DNA from: Scolanthus callimorphus
Lineage: Eukaryota > Cnidaria > Anthozoa > Actiniaria > Edwardsiidae
Assembly (NCBI GenBank): GCA_033964015.1
Contig: CM066912.1
Location: 19,641,073-19,705,072, forward strand
DNA: 64,000 nucleotides
Direction of reading: 5' to 3'
Below the pieces are notes generated by a model. The model searched no databases. It saw only the letters and a program-made list of their open reading frames with translations, and was not told the DNA's origin. This document shows positions 1 to 11,494 of the stretch, in pieces (position 1 is the first letter of the stretch; each line of letters opens with the position of its first letter). The translations under genes were made by a program, and so were the position numbers.

Positions 1-528
1 GAGATATACTCTTTCTCTCCTATGATGACGTCATCGATCACGTCATACCACGTGACTTCGGTGTTGCACCCCCCTTGCCACTAAGACAACTTCACCCAAG
101 TTTGGTTGTCTGACGTCTATTCCTTCCCGAGATATACTCTTTCTCTCCTATCATGACGTCATCGATGACGTCATACCACGTGACTTCGGTGTTGCACCCC
201 TCTTGCCACTAAGACAACTTCACCCAAGTTTGGTTGTGTGAGGTTTATCCCTTCCCGAGATATACTCTTTTTCTCCTATGATGACGTCATCGATGACGTC
301 ATACCACGTGACTACTGTCTTGCAGCCCCCTTGCCACTTAGACAACTTCACCCAAGTTTAGTTGTCTGAGGTTCATCCCTTCCCGAGATATACTCTTTTT
401 CTCCTATGATGACGTCATCGATGACGTCATGACACGTGATCATCCAGTTGCACCCCCTTCCCCCCCTTGCTCTTAACAGAATGCCCCCTCCCAACGCAAG
501 TTTGGTTGTCTAAGCTTCACCCCTTCCT
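1..528. repeat. 128-bp tandem satellite, four units
   Basis: Units start at 1, 129, 257 and 385 and each begins GAGATATACTCTTT. The first three are exactly 128 bp apart; the fourth is expanded by about 16 bp, and a degraded fifth start is seen at 529. Every unit carries the palindrome TGACGTCA (CRE/ATF type), a second ACGTCA half-site, and CACGTG (E-box type) in the first part of the unit. The array probably continues left of the window. Confidence 0.9.
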
Positions 529-2607
529 GAGATATGATTCATAAACGGAGAAGGGTCTTGGTTTACCTGTGGTGGGGCACGCAGACTCGCAGACACGCAC
601 GGACGCGCCAGCGATACTATAGTGGGAATACCGCTGAACGATGAAAACTGAAGTCGATCGTATACCTCAGTTCTACTTTGAGCTATTGAGTCCTTCCTGT
701 GATACCTATGGTGCTCCGCTCTGCGGCCTTCGGCCGCTAAGGAGCTCCGCTACAAAGGTGTGATGTCACACTTGCAACAACTTTCAACTTATCCAATCTT
801 TGACATCATTGATGGAATTAGTCGCTCGCCTTTAAAAACCCAAGAATTTGCCAGTGGTGATCAACCAATCAGAAGCAGGAAAATATGAATGAATGAATAT
901 TTATTCATTTATTTATACATACTAATAAACATACAATGTACATGTATCTTCAATGTAATTTTTTTAGTACATTCAAGTCAACTGTATATTTCCGTTCCCA
1001 AAAGTGATAATTAACAAAGAAACATGTACAACCTACCTTGAATGAGGCTAATATTGAGGGAGAATTGCAGATGATCCAGAGCATGTTAGGGACCCTTCAC
1101 AAAGTGGTCTTCTATTGGAAGGCAAGTAGATCGTATTTTTCATAATTATTAAAAAATAATGATAGGAGTGCCTGAAACAGGCAATACCGTGTTATAAAAT
1201 CAATTTCAGGGGCCTATCAAAACTTCAAGTAAATGACAATTCGAAGAAAAAACATCCTCTATGTTGAATCCCCTTGGTTGATATTTTAAATGAGCAAATT
1301 TAAACTTCCACTTCTAAGTTCATGCCTGACACTGCCGACCAGAGAAACAATAAACTAAAAAATGTCATTGCATAAATTGATAGAGAGCAATAATCCCTAG
1401 GTGTCTCCACTTGCCTGTCATATGAGAAATACTCTGCGAAGCATACCCTGCAGGAATACATCTTGGGGATTTCTACAAAATTAAATTAAACACAAAAGTT
1501 AATCTCTTATAATAATCGACCCCGTAAAATTTAAAACTTATAGTCTCTCTCGTCTACTACTACAAGTGAAAAATTCGTTGTAGCCGAACCAAATTGAGAA
1601 GTCGGAATATATAGAAAGTGTCTCAATTTTAAGAATTGGTAGCTAGCTGCCTAACTTACATTAGAGAATTCAAGAATCATTGTAGCATTTTCTAAATCTG
1701 AATTTTGGAGCCGCTTGGAGAAAGCTCGCGAGCTCAAGATGGCTGCTATGCGTGACACTATTACATAACTTTCTCCCGAGTCTCCACGCCAAAGGATAAA
1801 CACAGCCACTGAATAACGACAGTCAGCTCTACTAGAAAATACGGTATTCTGCCCAGATTGCAATCCTGAAAAAAAGCTTAACACAAAAGCTGAGCGTGCA
1901 AAAATAACAAATCTCCCGAGAGAAATCTCTCTTGCGCGCGGCTACGATCGTCCCGTGCAACTTTCATCTTTTTCAAACTAGCGTAGTAGCGAGCCGCGAA
2001 AGCTCGAAAAAACTCGAATGAAAGTTTGCGATTGATAAAAATGATTACTACTAAATGTCCCTTTTATACTCTAGCTACAAAGTTCAAGTACCAACCTTGA
2101 GAATTAGTAGTTTCTTATCGTTGTTTGTGCTTTCTCTTGCGCGCTAGCTCTTCGTTTGTCTTTATTTTTTCGACATGTCTTCCCTGGCAATTCTCCTCTA
2201 CGGCGCTTTGTTTCTTTCCCACGACAAACTTGATTTCTTCGTGTTCATGACATCAGTCTCAGCTTCTTTCCGCTCCATGATAACTCATTTTCTCAATTTT
2301 GATTTGTCAGCTTGATTTAACGTTTCATTTTTTTAGGAAGAGGAAAAACCGTCTTCCTCATGACGAAAACTGACACGAAGTTCACACGAAGTAACAAGGC
2401 TCGAGAAAAAAATCCCCTTTCAAATAAAATCGCCAATCGATCGCTAATTAATTTGAACGCGCGAGCGTGCTCATTTTCCCGCCTAAACCGAGACAGGCAA
2501 CCCGCGCCTCTGCGACGACGGACACACGGACGAACAAACCGGAAGTCCATCAGAAAACAGGTCGATGCATATACACTTTTGTGTTGTTTCCTTTTCTCCT
2601 GCATGTA
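529..2607. other. Gene-free AT-rich stretch
   Basis: No open frame here resembles a known protein or shows exon-like codon use with splice sites. It holds one GC-rich hairpin (706-753, listed separately), AT-rich sequence near 890-1020 with ATTTATT runs, and short CG-rich patches near 1920-2010. A minus-strand frame at 1651-1884 has no recognisable domain and was not called. Confidence 0.5.
706..753. repeat. GC hairpin with conserved GCTCCGCT flanks, copy a
   Basis: The order is TATGGTGCTCCGCT, then a stem GCGGCC-TTC-GGCCGC, then GAGCTCCGCTAC. The same flanks recur at 2608-2661 and 5901-5944 around stems of different sequence. The element is probably the end of a dispersed repeat; its function is unknown. 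Confidence 0.7.
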
Positions 2608-2661
2608 GCTATGGGGCTCCGCTACGCGGGCGCCTTTGGCGCCCGCGGGAGCTCCGCTATT
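2608..2661. repeat. GC hairpin with conserved GCTCCGCT flanks, copy b
   Basis: The order is CTATGGGGCTCCGCT, a 9-bp stem GCGGGCGCC-TTT-GGCGCCCGC, then GGAGCTCCGCTAT. The flanks match copies a and c but the stem sequence differs. It lies about 240 bp beyond the 3' end of the minus-strand GAG-like relic, so it could be part of that element's terminus. Confidence 0.7.
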
Positions 2662-2902
2662 AATTAAAGGCAATTTTGTCGAAAACATATCACAAAAAAA
2701 CTCTTAATCTACTTTGCCGAACATTTACCTGTAGGTTGAAAGGCACAGTAAATCGCAGAAGCCAGTCATTGAGTGCAGTTTAAGAGAGAATTTCAGATTA
2801 CACGTCGCCATGTTGATTCGCATCAGATCACGAGCCATCCGACATCAAACGTATTTTAAGTCTACTTAAAGGTCTTCCTCATTGTCCCAGAGTTTGAAGA
2901 GG

Positions 2903-3978
2903 TTAATTTCCCAAATTTCTGTTTAAATATGCCTTCCCACAACCTGCACGAATGCAAGCGTGCTCGTAAGTGCAGTTATTAAACCGGCAACCCAGTGCGG
3001 AGTTGTACTGCCTACATATAAAGTTGCCTGACGCTGAGCGAGTGGAGCGGTTAGGAGTAGTGTTAGCAGTATTTCCGTTAGCATTGCGGGAAAACCCATT
3101 GCGGGATACCAGTGGTTTTAAGTAGATGGTCGATAAATGCTGAGCGTCGCTAGCCCATCGAAATTTGTGCGCGGCCTGTAAACGACGATATTCGTCGTCA
3201 TACTCAACTACCCCTTTCCATTCAAAGCGCTGGCCAAATTCTAAGATTTTTATCGTGTACGCAATGCAATCCGGCAATGACGCTAAATCTAACTCTCCTG
3301 ACATTAAGAGTTCATACATAATGCGCTGATTAGCGATTCCCCACATGGAGATAGTCACATTCGCTAGCTTAGGTTTTATAGACGCGCTCTTGACCACAAG
3401 CTGAGTTTCACCGACAGTAGAAATCACTCGGTCTTCCTCGTGATTTCCATAGAGATGGTCCACAATTTTTAAGTATTTTATACCTTTTGCTGGTGGTAGG
3501 TAAATGGACGGATCCTGGTCCACGCGAGGTAGGCTTGTTGCACCATGGCCCGCTTTCCCGTCGTCTCCCGGATTTTTCGCGCCCAAAATTGCCAAGTCCC
3601 CCATGTCCAGCCCTGCGACGTCAAATAGCTGCCCGTAGCCGCCGCTATTGTAGGGTCCTTTTTAAGCGCCTGTAGTGTTACATTGTCCTCTTGGTCCTGT
3701 TGTCCCATCCCTTTCAGCTTTTCAATTTCTGCCTCCGCCTCCTTTATTTTCTGCCGCATTACTTCGAACTGGTTCGACTTTTCCAGGTTTGCCTTTTCTA
3801 TTTCCAACTCACCAAGCTTCCCCGCTAGTGTTTCTAAACTTTCCTCGTCCTCCACTCCTGGCTCCTTTTTCATCGCAGCCTCCTCCGTCGCTTCTTCCTT
3901 GCTTCGCAGGTCATATGACATTTTCGTAATTTTTTGTGCCATTGTAGAACTGAAGTTTAGTTTAGTGGCTAGAAACAA
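2903..3978 (-). pseudogene. DIRS/Ngaro-like retrotransposon GAG-like protein, frame-broken
   Basis: Two overlapping minus-strand frames form one protein interrupted by a frame change at about 3,600. The N-terminal part (3978-3600) has several in-frame Met codons (3942 and 3921 are the most natural starts), an acidic region, and a Glu/Lys-rich coiled coil with heptad-like LEKSNQFEVMRQKIKEAEAE. The C-terminal part (3604-2903) has a segment with WGIANQRIMYELL and YDDEYRRLQAAHKFRW, and ends in a Cys/His cluster CRQYNSALGCRFNNCTYEH, a C-x9-C-x4-C-x4-H zinc-knuckle-like motif. This arrangement resembles the first ORF of tyrosine-recombinase retroelements that are common in cnidarians; that assignment is from recalled family resemblance. 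No reverse transcriptase or recombinase frame is nearby. It could instead be an expressed domesticated copy with a sequencing indel. Confidence 0.6.
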
Positions 3979-4639
3979 CTCACAATTGGAAGTTAAAAGC
4001 GCACGTGAGATAGAACAACTGAAGTCCTAACAGCGCAACCCGAGTACAAATACAGTCCATTGCATACCGCGGAAAAGCCGCCAAACCCACCCATTTCCTT
4101 TGGCGCATAAATGATACATTCTTGCGGTCTTACATGATACTGAGCGGAACACGTACATTATAGCACTATCTACAATCTAGCTTTAAACCTTTATTAATCT
4201 AGCGAATAATAAAAACCTTAAATATTCCAAGCGAACCTTGAATTTCTCTGCCAGTGGGTTGAAAAATATTGTCATCCATCGGTGGTGAAATGGCGACCGA
4301 AGGCAAAGTGTTTTCAGCGAGGTAACTCTGCAGTTCACAATCCATAATCCAAGGCACAAAATGCGAATTTATCCCTCGAATCCATCCTTGCAACCTTATA
4401 TAAACTTGAATCTTTATCGTGGCGATATTAAGGTTTTAAAACAAGTGATTTCTAGTGTTTTTGCTTCTCTAAAACAGCAGTAAGTTTCCACCATGTGCTG
4501 ACTTACCGAGTGAAGTCTAACGTAATGTCGCGTGCGTGACAAACGTCACACATACAGAATGAGGCTAGAAAATGTCGGTAAATGCCACGTTTTAGTGTCG
4601 TTCGGATATTTTTTGGAGGGTTCCCATGTAGTATATAAT

Positions 4640-5945
4640 ATATAGATTTAGGCAATGCCTAAAAGCGGAACTCCAATCATACACGCCCCACGTCTTACTC
4701 ACAGGGAGCTCACCTTTACAGTTTAAATCAAGAAAATTCATGTTACCATTATATGGCAATGACTGTCTTAGCGCGTTCTGATATGCCAACAAGTCGCAGT
4801 TCACGACCGACAAAAGATAATCTCCTTGAAATAAAAATGAAAAATAAGATTTTCAGCGAAATCAACAACAAAGAATACTTGACATAGTATTTGTCTCATT
4901 GTACTAACTAAATCTAACATTGTGAGAAAGGAAAATCAAGGCTAGAATATCAGAAATGACCTGTTTACATAAGGCAAAGCAGGGCCAAAAAGTCAAGCTT
5001 ACTCAAAACTACAATTCGAGTTTAGCCGGAGAAAAAGAAACCTTGAGGGAGCCAACTAAAGCAGCAAAACGTAAAAGTTACATGTAAAGTCAGAATCTCA
5101 TCAGGAATGCAAAAACTTGGAAGCTAAAAATATAAATAGCATAAGAAGCAATTTCAAGCTTTGTGCTTACCGATAACTGATAGTGAAGTCGTTTCTTTCC
5201 TCCGAAAGTCCTAAATATATTATTCGGCTAAAACCATTGCAATTTTCTGTTATTGTCAATCCTGTTCAATCCAGTTCTGGCTCCCTGTTCGTAGATCTCA
5301 TATGAGTATTCGAAGAACACGTCGTTTGCAGCTTTTACGAAAGAAACTGTTGTTTTTCTTCAGGGGGCCGAAGAACGCCGAAGTCTTGCTTCGCCGTGGG
5401 CCGGGTATTCTGGAATCTAGCCTTTGAATCTTTTGCAACTCCCTCATAGTTTCTCCAAAATGACTAAACAATATTATGAAATATCGGCGAAGAATCGAAT
5501 CCGAAGTACTTTGACAATCATTAGAGAATTTTTTTGAGCAAATTTGGCGTGATTCGCACCCACGAGTTTGTCTCAGTTTGACTCAACAAAAATTTCGTCT
5601 GAATGAACTCGAGTGAGACGCGGGCGCGTGTTTTGTGAGCTTTTTCGGCGGGAAAATGAAGGAGCGACTTCCGGTCCGTGTACTCTGCCAAGCACCGCGT
5701 CAAAGCACCGGCGCTGTGCTGGAGGACAAAATGACGCGCGCGCTCAGTGATCCAAGACGGACTGTGATTGGCTGTGTACACGGGTCGCCACTAACGCAAG
5801 TGCGCATGCGTAAATAAGAGCCCGCGATGTTCTCGTAAGCCGCTGAACGTATCGTTTTGGCTTGGATGGGTTGCTTTCTCATGTGACGTTGAATGATACG
5901 TATGGGGCTCCACTCCGTGCCTTGGGCACGGGGAGTTCCGCTACT
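4640..5945. repeat. Dispersed repeat family A, copy 1
   Basis: This stretch is nearly repeated at 18,886-19,066 plus 20,881-21,970, where the second copy is split by an insertion. It contains no convincing reading frame. The right end carries hairpin copy c (5901-5944). It lies upstream, on the minus strand, of the GAG-like relic and could be the 5' portion of the same retroelement; that link is inference. Confidence 0.75.
5901..5944. repeat. GC hairpin with conserved flanks, copy c
   Basis: TATGGGGCTCCACT is followed by the stem CCGTGCC-TTG-GGCACGG and then GGAGTTCCGCTAC. The stem is unrelated in sequence to copies a and b but still pairs. Confidence 0.7.
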
Positions 5946-5947
5946 AA

Positions 5948-6053
5948 AACAATTATTCTCCTCAGGCTCCGTGAATAGTGGCGAATAGTCCCCTCGACCT
6001 CCAGTCTCTGGGACTATTCGCCACTATTCATTTCGCCTTCGGCGAATAATTGT
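5948..6053. repeat. Palindromic element
   Basis: The outer arms are AACAATTATTC and GAATAATTGTT. The inner arms are GAATAGTGGCGAATAGTCCC and its complement GGGACTATTCGCCACTATTC. It directly follows hairpin copy c. Confidence 0.8.
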
Positions 6054-6060
6054 TAATTAT

Positions 6061-6459
6061 CACGAGGCAATTTTTCTTGCAACTCGCAACGCAACGATGA
6101 CGAATTATAAAATATTGCGAGTTGCCGAGGGATGTCACACACACGCAATATTTCTTGCAACATGCAATACGCCCGCGATAAAATTACAAAGAACAGCGGC
6201 TTATCCTCGTAAAAACATGAATGGTGCGTGCTGATGACTGGCTAATAAGAAGAAAACATTGCCTCGCGTGTTGCAGAGACATGTCACACGAAGCAATTTC
6301 GCTCGCAATGTTGCGAAAAGTAGAAATGAAATCTACTTTTTCTGCAACTCGCAACACAACATTTTGTTGCGTGCCACGGTACATGCCAGAACGCAATATT
6401 CACTGCAATTCGCAACACAATAAAATTGCGTTGCGAGTTGCAAGAAAAATTGCCTCGTG
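6061..6459. mobile_element. MITE with 35-bp perfect terminal inverted repeats
   Basis: It begins CACGAGGCAATTTTTCTTGC, continuing AACTCGCAACGCAA, and ends in the exact complement. The interior repeats the motif TTGCGAGTTGC in both orientations. No transposase frame and no clear target duplication were seen. Confidence 0.8.
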
Positions 6460-9400
6460 TGAGATGGCCTGGGCCTTAAGTATTATCGTACATGGATTTC
6501 GCCTAAGCTTCCTTCAAAACTCAAGTCTACTCTTCTTATTAGTTCTAGGTAAAACTATAGATTGACAAAAATATTAGTCACTAGACCATTCTCATGACCC
6601 TTCTTGTGCATTAGAATATCAGAAGATCAGAAAAGTGCGGACAACATTAGGCTTTTAGATCACCAGAGCGGATCGGACAAAGTCTCGGCACTTACAAAAC
6701 CACTCAAGTAACTTAAGGCCTGGGTGGAAGCCAAATCCAAAATGGCGGACGTAAAACTGAGGGGGTAGTCTATCTCTAAACGAATGCCTCTGAGGCATCC
6801 AATCAATTTGCATTTCCATACCTTTGGTCATTCTCGATCATTTTCACCAATGTTGGTCTCTATGGCAACAAATGTATGACCTCTGACCTTAAATATAATT
6901 TCTTGGAAAATGGTCTCTGCATTCGATGGGGATAAGTTAAATCGTTCCTCTGAGCGTGTGATGGTGTTTGTTATCTAGTGTAGATTATTGATCTAACGAG
7001 GCTGGCTGGAAATGTTGTTTCGAATAGCTATATTTGTGATGATGTAATATGATACCTGTCATTTTCTTAAAATGAGGATAACTTGGACAGCGCGCCTCGT
7101 TGGAATGGTAATGTACTCCCGACACTGGTCATAATAAGACCCATTGGGAAACCATTGGTATGATCCCCGTCGAATGCAGAGAACTGAAACAAAATTGTGC
7201 GTTTGTCACGCTCTAACAAGTCACGCAACCCGTTGACATGGTAACCAAATACATCAAATGAATCGTCTCACCGGGTAGAGCAACCTTAACGACAAACATT
7301 CTACGCAAGACATTTAATCTACCCTAGGGAATTTTTTTCAGTGTTTTTCGCATTTTTGTGAAAAGCACCCATGCCTTAATATACCTAAGCAGGAATGGAT
7401 CGGATTCGCAGATCGGATCCGAGGATCGAAGGTGTTCAATTTGTGGTATTCAAATTGTGGTCTCAGGTTTAATCTCAAAGTACTCGATCAAACTATTTTC
7501 GGTTCGTACATGATATGAGTGTAGGCTCTTGTGTATTAGAATAACAGAAGATTAGAAAAGTGCGTGCAACACCAGGCTTTTAGATCACCAGAACGGATCG
7601 GACAAAGTCTCTCGAGTGTTTCATTTTGTGTTTTCCATATTGTGGTTTCTCGGAATTCATCTCAAAGTACTCGATCAAACCTATCGTAGTAATGTCACGA
7701 ATGTTTTCATTTCCTCGTTTTTTTGCTTTCTTCATTTCAAAACAGAGAACTATATGATACATCTATGAAGAGCATGTAACTTTGCTGAATATATTCGCTG
7801 TTGTGTATTGCGAGATTTAGAAGTCAAACAACTGGTTGTAGAAAAATCGCGCAAAAAATGCGCAAAATTCCTGTATTCCGACTACCTACCCAACTGCACT
7901 GTTTCCCTCATTTTCGTCTAGCGTACCGTCAGATGGTAGAGCGAGAATCGCGTACTGTTCAGATTCCATTTCGCGGCACCTTTAGCATAGAACAAAATTT
8001 TGATTTATTCCGAGAAACCGCGGCGTGGAAAACACATAGAACACATTCCAACATTCCACGGATACGATACGATCCGGTCCGACCCGCTGAACTAATCCGA
8101 TCCGATCCGCGATCCTGTTTTTGTAGGTGCCGACAAGGTCCTACAAGGCCACCAATTCATAGTTCCGACCTGTCATTCAAAGCCTTAGTTACTGTTGTTA
8201 TGTCCCACAAACAAACCAGGGTTTTCCTTAAAAACACTCCAAAAATATTCCGATCCCGCTAAGGTTTACCAGATATCTCTATCTTCGGATCATCTCAGTT
8301 TATACTGTCATAAAAGGCAAAAAAGTGCTGCAAATCGGACTGATTTCGCCGAAGTCCTGAAATACTGTTTGTGGGACACGATCAGTCCCCGTGGGAGAAT
8401 CTTTCCAACTCTGATTGGTATCTCCAGATAGCGTGAAATGGCTTCATTGTTTGATCGGAACTATGAATTAGACAGAAAGAACAATGATGACGAAGACAGA
8501 TTTCATGCGTCTGCTGGATGTGACATTCCGTGCAGCGGGCGCGCCCCAAGGATGTCAATGACTCCATCAAAGGGGAATGACGATGATGATGATGATGGTC
8601 CCTTTGACACAATATGTCGCTCAACGCACAGTCTCAGCTATGTTAATGCCTGGTCTCAGTTGCTTTCAAAATGGCGGCTCAAAAACCACAGGGGGTGGTT
8701 TATATCGAGAACTTTGAATCTTAACCATTCATTTTATATTTAGAATTGTTGTTCGGCAAAAGATAAACAAATTCCGGTGTACATCCCCATGGCAACGTGG
8801 AATGTGACCTTTCAACTCCAAAGAAAGGAAATTGTAAAAACTGCCTCGCGAGGAATGGAAAGACAAAAAATTTTAAGGATATCAAGACGTTATGTAATTA
8901 ATGCTAGGACAAGTATCACTGGTCCAACTAGATATGATGTCCATTTAATCAGGAAGCCTATTTTTGGACATTCTGAAATATGATATCTGGTAATAACTTC
9001 GTAAATGAAAACATTATGCACGATATCTAGTTGGACTGATAAACTTGAAGGTATGTCCTATTACTTCATTTAGTTTAATTGCAGGTTTGTTTGCATTTTC
9101 CACTCCTCGTCAAGCTTTGAAACGAAAAATTTTTAAACAGAGGTCAAAGGTCGGGCTTTTGTTCCTATGGTAACAGCAACTTATTAAATTATCAAGGACG
9201 TTGAGGTCTTCAATATTGTAAGGGAATTGGAAGGATAAGTTGGACATATGTTAACTTAGAACGAATCGAATGCTAAACAGGGCGTGGTCCCTTTGACCCA
9301 GGCATTAAACTCATTTTCTCCATATGCATATCATAGATATCATGGGAATTGGAAAGTATTTACAGCTGTTTTTAGGAATAACAGCTTTCCTTGATGTTGC

Positions 9401-9706
9401 CGCTTTACAAAGAACAGAACATATATTAAAAAACTTGTTTGTTTAAAGAAATAAACCACACAGGAACCGCTATGGACTTGAAACGGATTTGGAATGTTTC
9501 TAACACTGGTAAGACATTTTATGGATTGGAGAAAGTCTAGCATTTCGACGTTTGAGTGATGATTCATCAGCCATCAGCATTGATGATTACCATTGATGCC
9601 CTTGACGACGCGAACTTGTCCATGTAACATTTAAAAGCCGACTATGAAAAATTTGGAATGTCACATTTTATTTTTATCCACGAATAATGAAAGACCAACT
9701 CTAAAG
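6460..9706. other. Gene-free stretch with diverged repeats
   Basis: The block at about 6612-6690 recurs at about 7541-7615 (AGGCTTTTAGATCACCAGA followed by CGGATCGGACAAAGTCTC). The block with AATGGCGG plus GGGGGTAGT near 6741 resembles one near 8672. Open frames of 78-153 codons around 7800-8743 have no recognisable domain and include low-complexity Asp runs, so they were not called as genes. Confidence 0.45.
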
Positions 9707-9932
9707 AACGTTGCATGCACAAAATGAGGCCAATCGGTTGAAACGCGACCGAGATAGGGACCGCTGAATACATAATTTTCTTTAACAAATCACTGTATTT
9801 TTGGTTCAGTTCCAAACTGTTTGGAACTGAGTCCAAAATACAGTGGTTTCTTATGAAGAAAATTATGTATTCAGCGGGCCATATCTCGGTCGCGTTTCAA
9901 CCGATTTGCCTCATTTTTGGTGTGTAGCGTTC
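9707..9932. mobile_element. Fold-back element with nearly no loop
   Basis: Arms of about 112 bp meet near 9,819 (GTTCCAAAC / GTTTGGAAC). The left arm carries GAACGTTGCATGCAC and ATCGGTTGAAACGCGACCGA; the right arm is the complement with scattered mismatches. No coding capacity. Confidence 0.85.
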
Positions 9933-10357
9933 ATTCCACATGCCCCTTCGAAATCAAGGGACAAATATTGCTAGATCGAAAATTGTTTTTTTTTGTGCGT
10001 CATCCGGCGTCATCACGTTAGGACGATAGGAAAACCTATCGGCACAAGATAGATAGATTTATTAATGAAAACGTCGCAACCATAAGGCTTAGATTGGTTT
10101 TCATCAGACTGTGAACTAATAGTGTCTGTAATTAGAGTGGTTTTCATCAGACCGTGAAATAGATATTAAGACATGCACTGCTATATACTATAAAGGACAT
10201 TTTATTGTATTCTCCTTTTTTATTATGACTATAGACACTATTACTCTGATTAAACACTGTCTAAATTACCTGAATATTTAAAATACTAATAAAATATTGA
10301 GAATAGACTATAGAAGTTCGACGTTTGCGTTGAGTATAAGAAAATCGTTTTTTCTAG
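9933..10357. other. Unassigned intergenic DNA
   Basis: The sequence GTGGTTTTCATCAGAC...GTGAA occurs twice within about 60 bp (10,095-10,170); the rest is AT-rich. No gene or recognisable repeat boundary was found. Confidence 0.4.
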
Positions 10358-10630
10358 CAACAAACAGCGTAGTTTATGTGTCTTGGATAATTGACACACA
10401 CGTGTTCCTTGTCGCATGAAGGGTTTGCGTGATGAAGGCCTGCCGCTGAAGTCTCTCAAGTTATTTTCCCAAGTTGAAATTTATTCCTCAATATACAAAT
10501 ATAGCATCCAACTCCAAAACATTCCCATGTCCTCAGCCTCTTCGCCTCAGACAAATTACCTCACGGTTCAGTGAAAATTTCTTGGTTGCATCGTCGAGTG
10601 TCAATGTCAATTCTCGAGAGGGCATTGATT

Positions 10631-11107
10631 TGAGGGCAGTTTGTTTAAGTAATAATCCACGCAAGAAGGAACCGAAACTCCATTGTTCTACGGCATTCAG
10701 GGTTCCCCCCATAGGATGTGTCCCTTTGTTTTACTACAGAAAGTTGTCATGACTAGTAACATAATACAAGTGAAAAAATTAGAGATTTCAAATTGCTTGA
10801 GAAAATATGGCGATAATAACTCTCAGACCAATCACATTAATGAAAAACAAAGGAAAGAGAATCACTATTTTACGCTAGGTTTCCCATACGAAGTCGTATA
10901 TGTTGCATATGAGTACCACATGTGCATATATCTTACCATAAATCCTGAGAAAAGTCTTTTATACATGATAATTTTACCAATTTTTGTGTCTAAGCCAATG
11001 AAATCGCCGATCTTTTCTATAGAAAATAATTGCATTCCAGCATGCTTTCTGTGCTTTGACGTTGTCTCGGGTAGTTCTTATACGGACCATTACTTAAAAT
11101 AACATTG
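10631..11107. mobile_element. Insertion unique to copy 1 of the duplication
   Basis: Copy 2 reads directly from GGGCATTAACC, while copy 1 has CATTGA on both sides of an extra stretch of about 480 bp. The CATTGA repeats look like a short target duplication, but the ends are not inverted repeats. A deletion in copy 2 by microhomology is equally possible. Confidence 0.5.
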
Positions 11108-11180
11108 AACCTTGGCCGATACCGTAATGATACTACAATGTAATGACTCGCAAAAGTCACGGCATATTTCTACGATGTTA

Positions 11181-11190
11181 GCGCATGCGC
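11181..11190. promoter_or_regulatory. NRF1-type palindrome upstream of exon 1, copy 1
   Basis: GCGCATGCGC lies 110 bp before the ATG. It matches the known NRF1 binding palindrome and is conserved exactly in copy 2 (16577-16586). Use as a promoter element is inference. Confidence 0.45.
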
Positions 11191-11299
11191 ATTGTTTTGT
11201 TACACGCCTTTATTGAACCGTTGCCCGCGAGAAGCAGCATCACTTCCATCCCCTTCTCAGTCAGTGTTAACATTGTTAACCAAGCTAAGCTCGTCCAAA

Positions 11300-11494
11300 A
11301 TGCCCCAAAAGAAGGCTAGAGACTACGACAAACAAATACAACAATTGAAAAAGGGAGCATGTGATAAAGTTGCACCGTATCGGGAGGCACTCCGCAAACT
11401 AGACATCTTTATCCTTGATAACACTATCCGTGAGACTACGGTAGGACAACTGCGTGGGCACACGATAGACAACAAATGGGCTATATATGAACAG
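11300..11494 (+). CDS. Lyase/EF-hand gene, first coding exon, copy 1
   Basis: The ATG has a favourable AAA before it. The 65 codons end GAA CAG before the donor GTAACT in phase 0. The product contains LDNTIRET, matching the D-x-x-x-R-E signature of DRE-TIM metallolyases. It reads in frame into exon 2 at 27,412. The encoded protein is identical to that of copy 2. Which copy is used cannot be told from sequence; this copy would need an intron of about 15.9 kb. Confidence 0.75.

Noticed and set aside
2317..2688. Open frame of 123 codons on the minus strand and shorter plus-strand frames
   Set aside because: It crosses the GC hairpin and has no recognisable similarity; composition is Arg-rich from CG-rich DNA.
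7801..8743. Open frames of 153 and 101 codons
   Set aside because: No domain, low-complexity Asp run, no splice context, and the region contains diverged non-coding repeats.
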